Shown here one piece after another: positions 51,940 through 64,000 of a stretch of 64,000 bases of DNA. Each line of letters begins with the position of its first letter. The first letter of the stretch is position 1. Origin of the DNA: Utricularia gibba. Taxonomy: Eukaryota; Streptophyta; Magnoliopsida; Lamiales; Lentibulariaceae. The position numbers were made by a program, and so were the translations under genes. Location: positions 620,001-684,000 of the forward strand of contig NEEC01000018.1 of assembly GCA_002189035.1 (NCBI GenBank), in the 5' to 3' direction. The notes under the pieces were generated by a model. That model was not told where the DNA came from, searched no databases, and saw only the letters and a program-made list of their open reading frames with translations.

Positions 51940-53546
51940 ATTATAATTACCAATTTGTGTGGAGCTGTAGACCGAAGCATGCACGAGAAAAAGGGGGATG
52001 CTGGGTCCTTGTAGGTTAGCTGTAACCACTGGCATTCGGCTTGAGTAGTAGGCTTTAGAGCTCTCCTCTTGTTAGATTCAGTCATTAGCAGCAAGCAGAA
52101 ATTGCTGGAGGCTTCTTCTTCGGTTTTGGCCGCCCCCTTTAGCTTAGAGTGGGGTATTGCTAGAGACCAGCCTGTGCACTTTCAATCTTTTGGCCATATT
52201 TCTGTTAGCGTCACTTTGTTGCTCCAGTCCTGACGAATCATTTAACGTGTTATAAGATGTAGCTGATACGTTTTGAGGGTACGTATTAGAGCTCTACCCA
52301 TGCTTCATTATGAATAATACCGTATGTGCGCATCAGGTCTTGTGTTTTATCCCTGGGAACTCCAACTCTTACATGCAAATCGCAGAAGGGAGTCGAACAA
52401 AGAGTAGCAGAAACTTATTTGCAGGCTGTATTGGAGCTCCGGATCCGGAACAGATGATGATGGTGAGTTCGAAACTGATACCATGAATAGCGAGACAAAA
52501 ATCAAACAAACATGTAGAAGCCTGGCGTGGATGCCCGGCCATTAGTAGCGAGTCTGAGGAAGGGGCAGTTGGTCAATGTGGTAGAGGGAGAGGGAGAGGG
52601 AGAGGCCCTGAAGTTACAGCTCACCACCCATCAATCATCACCTGTCACGTCCCTTCAATTTCACCACAGACTGACTGACTGACTGACTGGGCGACACGGA
52701 AATTTACTGCTTTTTTTTCTCTTGTAAAAGAACCACCTCGAAAGGTGGCCTAGTTTTTTGTTTTGGAAAGACCATAAGACCCCCCATGGCTTGGTGTTTG
52801 GGAAGGAATATGGACGCCCACGAAAGCCAAGCAGCTGCAGTGGCAGTAGGAGCAGTAACACACACACACACAGCACAGCACAACGGTTGCATGGGATGTC
52901 CATTGACTGAATCGCAGGCAGAATCAAGCACAAACTTATAGGTTGAATAATAGATTTGAAAGGATGCATTCTTCCCTGTGCTCGACCCATCTGAGAGGCA
53001 AAGCATTACTTAGTTCTCCTACAAACCGGCATTTTTGCTTGCTGGGGGCTGCAGCAAAGGCACCCATGACCAGAAAAGAATGTTGGTGCTAAATAGGCAA
53101 GTGCCCAGCAAAATGCCACCGACACTTTCCCCGGCTCGAGTTCAATTTGATTTCAAATCCCTAAAACCCGCCTATCCCAACAGTACAGAAGACGTTCGCC
53201 ACTAAACCCTCATCTCATGCATTCAAAAGCATTTAGGAAAACCGAATGCGGTAACTTGGCCTTCCGGCTACATGGTCTATGCTTCATCATAGTACTGTTT
53301 ACCGCCTTGAGTTTCGTGCATCGGGAGATTAAAGATGGAATCAGACTACCTCTGTAATCACATAAAATAAGGCCAACATAACACAACCTCAGCTACTAGC
53401 GTGTTACCAACGAAAGCTAAATGGTAGAAACTGCTGAAGAAAAGAGTCTGGGATCACATGAAATAAGGCAACAACGTGCCACATAACAATGGAAAACGGA
53501 GTAGAATGGAATGGTTACTGGTTTGGTTGCCAAAATGGTGGCCTTT
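51940..53546. other. ARID and AHL 3' regions and spacer
   Basis: The two genes converge here. I see no gene in between. Short tandem runs are present: GAGGGA units at about 52585-52604, GACT units at about 52669-52688, and a CA run at about 52859-52872. Frames at 52661-53006 (minus) cross these runs and are not convincing. Confidence 0.5.
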
Positions 53547-54322
53547 TCAGATGGAAGAACCGCCGCCGCCTCCGCCGCCGCCTCCACGGCGGAACATATC
53601 ACCGGAGAAAGGGAATTCGGCTGATGCGCCGGTAAGCAAACCGCCGATACCGGGGGAATGAGACGGCGATACTTGTGATTGGGGGTTGGTTCTCTCGTCT
53701 TCTTCCTCTAGAGGCAGCCTTTGGAACACTGCATTCGCAAACGAGGCAGCCGTCAAAACCACCGGCCCAGAGGCCATGAGCGGCCCGGCGACGCTCCCTC
53801 CGACGACGTGTCCCTGCCCGCCGGACAGAAAGATCGAAAGGCCGGCGGCTCCAGGCGGCGCCGGGGGCGGCAGAACTGTGCCCCACAGCGACAGTATCTC
53901 GAAGCGCCCCTGCAACGTCACGACGCTCCCCTGGAGCGCACCCGTCTGGCGGAGGGTAACATTCGACACCGACCCGGCGCCGCTCAGAATGGAAACACCC
54001 CTCCCCCTGCGACGCGCGTACACTGACACGCTATCGACGACGTCTTTCCCATCAGCGACTTCAAGCACGTGCGACTGGAGCGCGTTAGGGCTGTCGCGCG
54101 TGAGGAACACCGGCGGCTTGGGTTTGTTCTTGGATCCAGGTGGCCGGCCTCGCGGCCTCCTCCTGCTGCCGGACGATGCCGGCGTGTCGCAATCCCTTTC
54201 CAGCGGCTGGGGACGGGTGACATCCACGTCAGCATTAGAAATCGGGGTTTTTGATTTTGTAGGTGGTGGTGCAGATGGAACTCCGGCGAGAGAAAACCAG
54301 GATGCTGATCGAAACCCGCCAT
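53547..54322 (-). CDS. AT-hook motif nuclear-localized protein (AHL, type I), one frame break
   Basis: AHL proteins bind AT-rich DNA in the minor groove and form multimers through their PPC/DUF296 domain; they control growth and matrix-attached chromatin. The gene is a single exon, as in clade A. It starts [10 protein letters not shown] with a His-rich N-terminus, then the AT-hook [18 protein letters not shown] (about residues 55-71), the PPC domain (about 85-205) with the key GRFEIL (139-144) and [15 protein letters not shown], and a Gly-run tail ending GGGSSI. Between HLHHHLQNQ and the following frame a base is missing at the T-run 54248-54252 (an A-run on the coding strand); one more base gives 258 residues without a break. 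As written, the first 25 codons and the AT-hook plus PPC part are in different frames. An in-frame upstream ATG (54430) is less like the family. Confidence 0.88.
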
Positions 54323-54540
54323 TTTATCAGCATCAAACCCGCTGCTGCCGCCGCCCCTAATCCAGTCGTTGTTTGCCAGCTCTCGTTTGAAATCGAACCA
54401 GCAAAATACAAACTCTATCAAACCAAACAAGAGAAACTCATTGCCAAGGAAAACCCAGAACTTGTTCTTGTTCTGGTAGCCGTAGCAGCAGCTCAGCTAG
54501 GGATAGGGTCGACAATATCGAGTAGAAGTCAGAAGACGGG

Positions 54541-54653
54541 AAAGAAAAGAAAAGAAAAGAAAAGGGAAAGGGAAGGGGGCGATGGATGGGAATGGGAATG
54601 GGATCGGATCCAATCCAATGGATACCTATTTTTATTTTATTTTATTTTATTTT
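54541..54653. repeat. Short tandem repeats upstream of the AHL gene
   Basis: An AAAAG-type run lies at about 54541-54567, followed by GGGAAT-type units to about 54605, and a TTTTA run at about 54626-54652. All lie in the AHL leader or proximal promoter. Confidence 0.8.
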
Positions 54654-54736
54654 GAACGATATTTTCAATCGATCTTGGGGATAGGGGAAGGGCAGAGCCG
54701 AGCAGAGCGCCGCTTTGAATACGCGGGATTATTTTA

Positions 54737-54860
54737 TTCATATAAATAAATAAAAAAGCAGAGAATTGTGGCACGTGGCGAGAAAACTGCCCTCTGATTG
54801 GACGGCAGTGGCGGTGCCCCAACACAACCACGCAAATAATGCCGAATAGGATACCACGTG
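54737..54860 (-). promoter_or_regulatory. AHL upstream region: possible TATA and two G-boxes
   Basis: CACGTG occurs at 54772-54777 (within GCACGTGGC) and at 54855-54860 (within CCACGTGG), both ABRE/G-box contexts bound by bZIP and bHLH factors. A TATA-like stretch (TTTATATG on the minus strand) lies at about 54739-54746. The use of these sites is inferred from position only. Confidence 0.4.
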
Positions 54861-57800
54861 GGCGACAGCATGTCATTCACATCACTTGTCTAGAAATAAA
54901 GGGGCTTATTATTACCGTGAAATATACAGTCCGCACCGGGTAAGGACGCCCGCACAGTCGAGGGCCCCACAGGTAAGCGAACTTTATGGGCGGGGGGCCC
55001 GCTATTGGAGACATGGGTCCCATGCGTTGCGGGTAGAAGAAGCCCCTCCCCCCAGGTGCATTGCATCCTCGCACAAATACCTTTGCTAGGAGGAGTGGGG
55101 GGCTTTTACTAACAGATTAAAAGAAGAAGAATAAGAATAAGATTGGCAATCCATAGTTTTTGATCAATTACAAAAAAGATCAACTACAATCAATTACTAC
55201 TTATTTATAATTTTTATATATTTAATTATTTAATGTTCAAATCTCTATGTAGGATTGTTTGCTGTGATATAGACTATTATCTTCCAACGGATACTTATCC
55301 GGCCTGTCAGTGCTTGATGGATTTGAAAACAATGGCTTCGGGTGTGTTCCAAACTAGGGTTTTTGTCATTGGCTTGGACCGGACCGGATCAAACGGTTTT
55401 CAGGGACTCACTCGGTCTATGTCCAAGTGATTTGACACATAATTTAAAAAATTTGGGCGCAAAAAAAATGTGTGTTTTTTGGGACTTTTGGCCCACAAAA
55501 TTGAAAAAAAAAATCTACTTTTAATGGAGCTGTTTTTGACTTTTTAAATCTCGCAAGTTTTCAATGGGCAATATGCACATTTTTTTTCAATGGCAAGAAT
55601 GGACAATACGCACATATTGTCCACCCACAGAAATATTTTTTTAAAAAAAAAGACAAAAAAAGAAACGCTCAATCGGGTGTAGTTCCGGATCAACAAATCC
55701 TCAACATTGCTCAGGAAAGTCGTCTCGATTCTGGAAGGGTCGGTATCCTAACACATCGGAGCCGCACGCAGGAGCAGCGTCAGAGTCCCTTGGGGCCTTC
55801 CTTGCCCAGGAACTTGATTCTGAAATCTTTGGGTCACAGTTGAATTTCCATGGATTAATCACACGTCAGGATCATGAATCATGAAAGGCGCATACTCAAA
55901 GGAAGCATGCCATCAAATATCTCGTCTATTCATGCGTATAAAAAGGGTACCATATGCATCAGACTCGTGTCAAAAATGAGCGAATCACTTGAATGTGGCA
56001 TAAAAACTTGCTACAATTCATGAGTGTTCGTTTAGGCTTGGGATATACATGTCGTTGGTGTGTTTCTTTCATGATTTCTCTACTTGCTTGAAATGTTGTG
56101 AGGGGGGCAGCAGCTTTTCTACACCAAACTCATGCCTAACATGAGTTCTAAAGGTCAAATAACATGCACGACTTGATAGAGGGTGAGAAAACGGTTCCAG
56201 CAAAGGAACCTTCTGTCCATGTAGCCTAGGGTTTGAAAATTCATAGGATGGAGATTGGGGAGAGCGCACATGTATTCCTAGAGGAGGTTTGCTGAGTATG
56301 ATGCCCATCAATTCTCTACCCTATTGCGCCTTTACTTCTGCACAAGGGCTCCCTATTCCGCCGGCCCATGCTCCCTCCCTTTCGGCTTACTTACTGCTTA
56401 AAAATAACTTTTACTGAATCAGAAATTGTTGGATGGAGGGGAATGGTGGAAGGTTTGCACTTGGGACCAAATGAATTGAATTGGAGCGAGTGATTCGACC
56501 GGCTTTTCGGCCTCTACCCATACCCTACCCTATCCATCCCACGGTCAAATATTTACGCGCTCCTTGTTCTCTTGTGCACAAGCACAGCAGCACCTTCATC
56601 CAACCCCACCACCGCTGTATCGCTTTTCCCATGTGGAAATTAGTTTTTTTTCTTTGCTCGGATTGGTGTAAAGATCTGGTTTTTATTTTTTGTGGGCGGG
56701 TACTGGTGACCATGTTGTCAACGTGCAGTTTCCAAATACTAATAAAAACCCAATTGCCCTGCCCAACGAAACCTTGGGCTAAAAGAACAGAAGCCCTCAC
56801 ACCCCAATTTAGAGGTTACAAGAACCGGGAGACCATTCGACATCAGTCAATAAAATGACCATCTTTAAATTCTTATATAAAATATGTTTTATCATTTGTA
56901 ATTATATTTTATATTTCTATTTTCTGGAAAAAAAAAAAGCAAGCGTTAAAGACGAGGCCGAATGCTGAGAATCACAGAAAAGCGTGGAACAATTATGCCA
57001 AAGTAGCAACCCCAAGTTGCCTTCTTGCACTGGACAAAGGGATGGTGGTGGATGCCCCGAAAGGAGATGGAGGTTACAGTTTCACCCCACTGAAGTTTGG
57101 GTTCGAAGAATGGAGGTGCGTACCACTGAGTCCATTTACAGGGTCCTGGATGCACCACTTCCTATTGCAGTTGCATTCGGAATTCAAACTCATATGTAAT
57201 GTGTGCTATTCACACACCTGTGAGTTCCATTTATTGAGCACTATGCGCCGTTTGTACAAACACAACGCAATTTCCTAACATTTTTACTGTATCTTATCAT
57301 AAGAAATGAGTGTGGCGTTTTGTACGTACCCTTGTCCAGACAACCATTTTGGGGGATGCTTCCGTCCAGATTAACTTGTATCAGACCTATCAAAGCCAGA
57401 GAAACATGTTGCAAGAGTTAATGCTTATGCTCCATTTGCATATAAAGCTTCACTAGTACATAAGAATTCCTGCAATGGAGCACTGAAAACGCTAGAACCC
57501 CAGAGTAACAAATCCATTCAACCGGCTCTCCATAGCAACAGAAACAAATTGCTGCCCACTGATTAGAAAAACACCATCAAAGAATCAAATGAAAAAGATT
57601 AATAATCAAAGGGTCATGGCATGAATTAAGAAGCCCGAAAAAGGAAAAAAAATGAAACAAATAAGTAATATAGGGTTTGACGCACATGAATCATCAGCAA
57701 GAATGGTAGCAATAGACAACCACTTTCATGAACCTGATTTCACAAACCTTCAGAGCACGATCAATAGCAGAACACCATCAAGAAGCAGAAGAACAGAATG

Positions 57801-59104
57801 TCAGTCCAAAAAAAAAGTTTGTTGAGGACTATCGACCAGAACAGTGAACCAGGCCAGGGAATGAGGCAAGAAAACAACAAATTGAGAGGTTTCAACCCAT
57901 AAGTCTCAATGCGGAATTCTAAGAAAAAGATAACTACATTCAAGGCATTCAAAAATCTTCAAACAAAATCACTCACACCATCAACAGAATCAGGTGAACA
58001 GATTGTTGGCCCAATAACAACAAGTTTTGCCCCACATCATCACCCAAACATAGTTGAACAGATCACTGAAATAGGAAACAGATTACAACCAATTCACGTC
58101 TTAAAACTCATCAATCATGAAGTAAAATCGTAAAATAAAACTACATTCAGTCCACTGATTCACATGTACTTGAAAGAAATCAACTATGGAGCCGTCTAAA
58201 TGTATCAGATGGACGGGAAATGAGTCCGTTAGCATGATTTTTGTGACTTGAAATCAGGCTAAATTGTGAACGAAAGCCAAAATTTAAATAAATAACAGCT
58301 TCAAAGTACCAACTATTTGGAAGAAATGGAAGGTCCAGAAAGAGCCCGCCTCTCGGGCAATGCATAACCGGGTCGCCAGCAAATCAGCGCGGCGATCATT
58401 GCTGCCTGAAAGCCTGCGTTTGCAAAATACGTGTCAATGATATATTATTTATAAAATGCATTACTGAAGATATATTTTGAATGCTAATAATCTAAATAAT
58501 ATAATATTTAAAAAATCACATTTTTTAAAAATATTTGTATAATAACCATAATTGATTAATTATCTAAAAAGATAATAATTAATATCTAGCGATGTTTGAA
58601 TTCTACTTAAAAATAATAAGTACCATCCAAATAATTTTGAACATTACTTACGGATAATACCATTCATGGATGTTTGGATAATTATCAATGTCCAAAGATG
58701 TCTTTGTGTCGCCTACCTATAATAAATAATGTACATAGATATCTCTGCATCATTTATAGATAAGACTAAGCACTTCAACACTTCTAAAGTGCTTAGCTGG
58801 GTTTAGATACCACTCACTCATAATAAGCAATGCTCAATTTTTTTTTTGAAAATATTGCAAAAAATAATTCATCAGTGACACTCAAACATGTCATTTCATA
58901 TAAGTTATTGGTTGTTTATATCAATGCATATCATTTATTATATAGTTGTTTATGACATATGACATACATTATTTGAAAACATGAGATATAAAGACCCTTT
59001 TTTTGGTTATTAATTTGTATAGCTACCAACTTTGATTGTTGTTTTGGTTATTAATTTCTTTTTCATGCTATTTTTCCAAAGACCTTTTTTTTTAACTTCC
59101 AGCT
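54861..59104. other. Intergenic, no gene identified
   Basis: The first part belongs to the AHL promoter. The rest contains many short overlapping frames (for example 56481-56858 plus, 56525-56800 minus, 57909-58133 plus) with no domain, periodicity or splice logic. From about 58,420 to 59,050 the sequence is strongly AT-rich. One short protein-like piece at 58313-58415 is listed separately. Confidence 0.45.
58313..58415 (-). other. Possible orphan terminal exon
   Basis: On the minus strand an acceptor-like ACGCAG is followed by an open stretch reading AFQAAMIAALICWRPGYALP and then ERRALSGPSISSK before a stop at 58313. Its base composition is richer in GC than the surroundings. I cannot identify it and see no upstream exon in the AT-rich DNA behind it. 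Confidence 0.25.
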
Positions 59105-59560
59105 TAGATGTCTTTGCTGGTTGAGGGTCTAGCCGTTGGAGATGAAACATTAATAGAAGAGTATAGCATAGGCCCGGTGGATAAGCTTGATGAAGATCAA
59201 GACCGTGGCAACTATGGAAGACCAAATGAAGCTATATGGACCAGAGAAAGGTCTCTTGTTGGTTTCTAGGCCAGTAGGTGTATAGAGTTGACTTCATCTT
59301 GTCTCATGGCATGGAAGCTCTGGAAATCAAGGCATGCCTCTAATGGATCCCATAGTGACTCTCTTTGATAGTGTGCACAAAAACTTTACTGATATCGGGA
59401 GCATGCTAAGCATGCTGTTTCCCAATTTTGGCCGTATGTTCAATGTTGATGATTCAAATATTAAGAATGATGAGTGGGATGAGGAGTGGCAACCAGAAGG
59501 CAAGGCTAAAGGGTATGCATTGGAGCTTGGTGGTGCAGATATTCATGATGAGTTATAGAG
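59105..59560 (+). pseudogene. Fragment of a tonoplast monosaccharide transporter (MSSP/TMT) loop
   Basis: Across two frame breaks the reading is SLLVEGLAVGDETLIEEYSI with GPVDKLDEDQD, then QMKLYGPEKGLLLVSRPV, then MDPIVTLFDSVHKNF, GSMLSMLFPNFGRMF and NDEWDEEW. This follows, in order, the large cytosolic loop between the two six-helix halves of plant monosaccharide-sensing proteins (VEGLGVGGETSIEEY, IKLYGPEEGLSWVARP, DPLVTLFGSVHE, MLFPNFGSMF, EDWDEE). No membrane helices from either side are present. It stops at the family B repeat at 59567. It is a gene fragment, not a working transporter. Recognition is from memory of the family. Confidence 0.75.
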
Positions 59561-59566
59561 TACACT

Positions 59567-60560
59567 TGATAAACGAAAAATTATGCAATGTCGTTAAATG
59601 CAAATTTTCCTATCAAATAAATTTATAACTTAACCCACATTCAAGCATAAAACAATTATGAGCATAGTGATTAGGGTCGAACACGAAGAGCAAGTGCTTG
59701 CTATATGAAAGTTAATGCATGAAATCAGTGTCATGTTGGTAAAATTGGTCTTAGTTAGGACTAAGGCAAAACTAAAATGAAATACAGTAAATAAAAGTAA
59801 TAAGTTCTGGAGCTCGATTGTTTCTAGAATGGAATGGATGATGCCTTGGGACTCCTAGGGAATGTATACTTATCACTAAACAAGCTCACACAAATCACAA
59901 ATCATACAACTAACTCACAAGATCTAGGTCTACCCGGATTCTTGTTTTTCCCCCTAATATTTGGTCTACCTCTAATTAGGGTTGTTCAGTTGGGTTTCAC
60001 TAATTCCCCCTCCTGGATCTATCCTGATTTGTTAAGGAAATGGCGTGACTTATGGTTTATTAGGTCTAAGGATGAATTAGCATATTTCTCCTCTTCTCAC
60101 CCCAAGACACCCCCTCTAAGTGTTTAGCTACTCATGACAATGAAAAGTAAAACATTTTCATAGCATATCCTAAACAACATCCTGACTACAAATGTTAAAT
60201 AACAGCGAGCAATATGAAGCAGAAGTAGGAAAGACACTTCGTTCACACAGGAAATCCAAATCTAGTCTTAGCTAGGAACAGTAAACATGAAGAACGAAAA
60301 TAATTTCTCAAGAGAAGCTGTGTTCTTCTGGTTCGTCGTCCCTCCTTCTTCTTCCTCCAGAAAAATCTCCAGAAACTTGTCTTGAGTCTCCTATGGGAGA
60401 TCTGCCTTCTCTCTCCACCTTTCCCTCTTTTTGTCCAAAATCTCCCTTTTTCCTCCTTAGATTTTGTGTGCATCACTTTTCAGACTCTTGGACTCATCTT
60501 CTGCCACTACATTGTGCATGTTTGGCTCCTTGGGATTTGTGTTGCAACCTACACTGCATT
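59567..60560 (-). mobile_element. Solo LTR-like element, family B, third copy
   Basis: Starts TGATAAACG and shares TATCAAATAAATTTATAA and GTCGAACACGAAGAGCAAGTG with the copy at 37394, then weaker similarity including a CT-rich part near 60,340-60,450. I find no clean right end and no target duplication, so it may be truncated at its border with the Copia relic that follows. Confidence 0.55.
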
Positions 60561-60579
60561 GTTCAAATAAAACTATTAG

Positions 60580-62000
60580 AAGGTTGAGACTAAATCACAG
60601 ATTGATTCTTCTATCTCTCAATAGAAACTGTAACCAAATCACTTTAGCAACTACATGTGCCATGGCTCGATACTCTACCTCTTTACTGGATCTCGATACA
60701 ATGTGCTGCTTCTTTAAGCTCTAGCATACAAGCTTGAGCCCTAGTAGAACATAATTACTTGTGAAAGGTCTTTGTGTAAAAAGGCAACTTCCTCAATCTA
60801 CATCTGAATAAGCCTTTAGATGATTGAGGTATTGTGTTGATATACAAGCCTAAAGTGTAGTGTCCCTTTGATGTTCTTTAGAATCCGAGTAGCTAAGGCA
60901 TGATGGTAGATAGTTGGAGAATTCATGAACTAGGACACATAATTCATGCTATGAGTGATCTAGGTCTTGTAAAGCTGAAATACTAAAGTCCTCCAACTAA
61001 TGCTTGAAAAGGTGTGAGATCAACGAGAGCTGTGGATTCTTATGTGAGTTAGGGTTTTGAGACCTATGGTGCTTGTGCTGGTGTTGATGTCGGTTTAAAA
61101 TCTCGAAGCCCAAACCTGCCTAACATAGACAAAGCATAGTATGCTTGTTACAAATGGATCTCTTCTGAGTTTTCCACCATCTAGTCTCCAAGGAAGTGAT
61201 GCAAAGTGTCTAAATCCTTGATGGCAAACTCAGAGGATAGTTGATCAACTAGTTGTTGTATCAAAAGGGTGGTTGTCCTTGTGACAATGTTATCATCTAT
61301 TAGAGTAACAAAAATAAAGTTTTGTTGGCTTTGTGGGCAACAAAGAGAGAGGTATCAACCAAACTACAAAAAAAAAAGGATAATAGAAAGCAACTAAAGT
61401 GATCAAATCATGCCTTAGAGGCCTATTTCAAGTCATATAAAGCTCTATTTAGTTTTTATACATACGAGGGTAGTGTTATATTTTGCATAATTGATGGTTA
61501 TTTCATATAGATGACCTCAATAATGTTATCATGAATGAATGCATTTTTCATATCAAGCTGACAGATTTCCCAACCATTAATAATAGCAAAAAAGAATAAG
61601 ATAAATGGTATATAGGCGAATCATTAGAGAGAACATTTCAATGTAATCAAGACCATCCACTTGATTATACCATTTGGCTACAAGTCTAGCTTTGAGTTGA
61701 TCAAGGGAGCCATTGGGTTTAAGTTTGACTTTGAACACCTCCTTGCATTCAATGATGTGTTGTGTTGCCTCATGTGGTATAAGGGTCCATGTATTATTTT
61801 GATCAAGAGCATGAAGCTCTTCAGACATAGCCTATTTGCAGCCAAAGTGGGAAAGTGTCTTTTCGATACTCCAAGTTCAGCAGTCATGGAGGGATAGTGC
61901 TCCATGTGCAAGGCATATTTTGGATTCGGATTGATAATGCCATGTTGAGACCGAGTAACCATAAGATGAGGTGCAACACAAGACAAGGAATAGAAGACAA
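60580..62000 (-). pseudogene. Copia pol relic 1 (reverse transcriptase and RNase H)
   Basis: On the minus strand the reading goes from a pre-RT part near 61,950 to ALDQNNTWTLIPHEATQHII, CKEVFKVKLKPNGSLDQLKA and RLVAKWYNQVDGLDYIE (61,800-61,590). Near 60,900 comes a degraded LKNIKGTLHFRLVY, and at 60,800-60,640 LKAYSDVD with SSKEVEYRAMAHVVAKVIWL, the RNase H end. The middle is badly decayed and probably partly missing. No LTRs were seen. Confidence 0.75.
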
Positions 62001-62872
62001 ACAAGGAGACAAAGAAGGTGAGTCAGGAAGAAATGAAACATTGGAGTTAAAAGACTACGTTTGAGGTATGTCTATGTTAGAGGCATCGAGACATTGTGGG
62101 GACGGTGAAAGTTGGAATGGCAGGGGGTAGGGGGATAGAGTATATGTCCAGAGAGAAATAAAGTAGCATTGCCAAGACAATGTCCTACAAGGGAGCGAGA
62201 GGTGTGGCAATACTTGTAGCGGGAGACAATGAGCTAGGCATAACTTGATAGGGAGAGGATCAAAAGCACATGGAGTCAACATGAAAAAAGAGGCCATGAG
62301 ATCAGGACAAGAAGAGATAATTGGGTTTAGAGTGGTAATTCGAGAGGAGGAAGAGGGGAACCATCAGGGAGTGAAGAGGGGATAGTATAGGTGATAGGTA
62401 CTTGAGGAGGCAAGGGGAGAATAGAGCTAGGTGAAGGAGAGAGATGATGTAGAGGTGACCTAGATAGCAATGAGATCATGAGAGATGGATTAATAAAGAA
62501 GGGAGTCCATAGTTGAGTAGTGGAGGAGAGATTGTTGAGGGTTGGGTGATAGGGTTTATCATTGTATAATTTGACAATAAGTCATATTTCTGAGCAAGTA
62601 GGTGGTGGAAAGGAGGGACTAGAAAATTTAAATGGGAATGTATTTTAATAAAAAATAACATGTTGAGAAAATGGATTTTTTATTTAAAAATGAGCTACTA
62701 TATATTACCTCTTAGTGAATCTAGAAAATGGATTTTCATTTAAGAAGCGGATATAACTTGAAGTACTTTTGCTTCCCTTGCTATTTCCATAATCACTATC
62801 CAAGTAAGTAGAAATCATAAGATAGCTAATTTCCAAAATAAACAAAGTGAATATCATAATCTAGTATCTCTT
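62001..62872. other. Unassigned stretch between two Copia relics
   Basis: Purine-rich on the plus strand with no readable domain. It may be the integrase or spacer region of relic 1, since it lies at its upstream side, but I cannot support that from motifs. Confidence 0.35.
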
Positions 62873-63800
62873 TTACATACTGTATATTCTTTTTACTACT
62901 AGAAAATGACTGATTTTTGGGGCTTTCATAAATCTAGATAGAATATTGATAATGTACGTGAGATCAAGCATTGTATGACCGAGATAGATAAAATTTCCAA
63001 CTAAACATCTATAAATTGTCACATCACATTCTACTTCCTCATGTGACTTGTTGTTCTGCAATATTTCTTTTGGTAGATGAAAATTCCTTTTTTTCAGATT
63101 AATGAACTTCCAAGCCAAGATAGAAATTCATTAGTTCAAGATCGTTCATCTGGAATTCTGAATTAAGGTGCACCTTGAGATCAAAGACAAGTGGCTTATT
63201 ATTTGAGGTAATCAACAGATCTTCTACATAGATACTGACTAATATCTTAGCTCCTTCTACTACTTTAAAAAACAATGTTCGCCCAATGTAAGTTTGTGTA
63301 AAACCTTTTTTTAAAAAAAATTGATTGATTCTCTCATTCCAAGCTCTTGATGCTTGTTTCGAACTATAAAAAGCTTTCTTTAATTTCAACACTTTGTACT
63401 CCTATTCCATTTTAACATAGCCTTCTAGCTACTCACAATAGACTGTTTCATTAAGCACTCTATTTAATTTTTTTTTTAATATTCATATGATGAATCTTCC
63501 AACCTTGATTTGTAGCCAATGCTAGTAGTAGTTTTACAATATCAAACCTAGCAATTAGTGCAAATACTTTACTATAATTCACACCATAGATTTGGGTGTA
63601 GCTCTTTGCTACAAGTAACTTTTAGCTTGTTCATTGATCCATCAGTATTTAACTTTATTATATATATATATATATCCATTTTAGACCAATCAATGAAGAA
63701 CACAAGTCAATGGGTATATTTACAAGTTTCGAGGTATCATTTTCCATAATCGAGTTCATATTACTATCCATTGAATGTTTCCATCTTGCATCTTGATTTG
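62873..63800 (-). pseudogene. Copia pol relic 2 (reverse transcriptase)
   Basis: A second Copia copy on the minus strand. Near 63,790-63,580 a degraded start (SSLIGLKWIY with KLNTDGSMNKLK) is readable. The part 63392-63099 is open: LKKAFYSSKQASRAWNERIN, FFKVVEGAKILVSIYVEDLL and LNSEFQMNDLELMNFYLGLE. The catalytic YVDD is changed to YVED here. The part 63118-62873 continues with LPKEI, TIYRCLVGNFIYLGHTMLDL and INILSRFMKAPKISHFLVVK. The open length shows it is younger or less decayed than relic 1. No LTRs lie inside the window. Confidence 0.8.
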
Positions 63801-64000
63801 CTTCCACAAAGTTTGTTGGATTAGTGAGAATTATACATGAGGGAACATCAACAAATAGGGAGATGGTATCATTTGTAGTATATGATGTGTGTTGAAGTCT
63901 TTTATGATTGTTATCTCTTATATCATATAGGAGTTTTTTTTTCTTTTGATGTTAGGATGCCTGTCATAATCATCAAAATCATTGCTATCCCATTCAGTTG

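Noticed and set aside
53686-54360. Plus-strand frame of 224 codons over the AHL gene
   Set aside because: Shadow of a GC-rich gene; the AT-hook and PPC motifs are on the minus strand.

Overview
This is nuclear DNA from a flowering plant. The evidence is spliced genes with GT-AG introns and plant-specific products (PFP alpha subunit, extensin with an Ole e 1 domain, AHL AT-hook protein, an ARID plus HSP20-like protein), and Copia, PIF/Harbinger and hAT remnants between them. Long AT-rich, repeat-laden spacers suggest a medium or large genome; I cannot name the species. Nothing looks bacterial, plastid or mitochondrial.

Layout. 0-8.6 kb: a decayed Harbinger transposase, then a structurally complete Copia retrotransposon on the minus strand (LTRs, tRNA-Met primer site, polypurine tract, 5-bp target duplication) whose 3' LTR carries a nested solo LTR. 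8.6-12.8 kb: sparse, with one small secreted-peptide gene (PIP-like) at 10.06 kb. 12.8-15.6 kb: solo-LTR-like repeats nested in each other. 17.65-19.33 kb: a YJU2B/CCDC130-type splicing factor in six exons, followed by a hAT (DUF659) transposase relic. 23.1-25.3 kb: an extensin in which an Ole e 1 domain sits between two SPPPPP repeat arms. 29.6-30.6 kb: Sm core protein D1. 31.0-39.8 kb: two Harbinger elements almost side by side, one with a Myb/SANT companion gene and a nested small element, the other split by a 1.4-kb solo LTR. 41.9-46.2 kb: PFP alpha subunit in 19 exons. 47.7-51.9 kb: ARID/HSP20-like protein in 13 coding exons. 53.5-54.3 kb (minus): single-exon AHL protein. 59.1-63.8 kb: a fragment of a tonoplast monosaccharide transporter cut by a solo-LTR-like repeat, then two Copia reverse transcriptase relics.

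The genes do not form one pathway. Two act in RNA splicing (YJU2B-like, SmD1), two in chromatin or DNA binding (ARID, AHL), one in cytosolic glycolysis (PFP alpha), one in the cell wall (extensin) and one in peptide signalling (PIP-like).

Two points deserve attention. First, two related families of TG...CA elements of about 1.35-1.41 kb occur as single units with 5-bp target duplications, nested into Copia, into Harbinger and into each other; I do not recognise them and read them as solo LTRs. Second, three otherwise sound genes (extensin twice, SmD1, AHL) each become open and of family length if one base is added at each of four sites, which suggests consensus sequence errors rather than four independent lesions.
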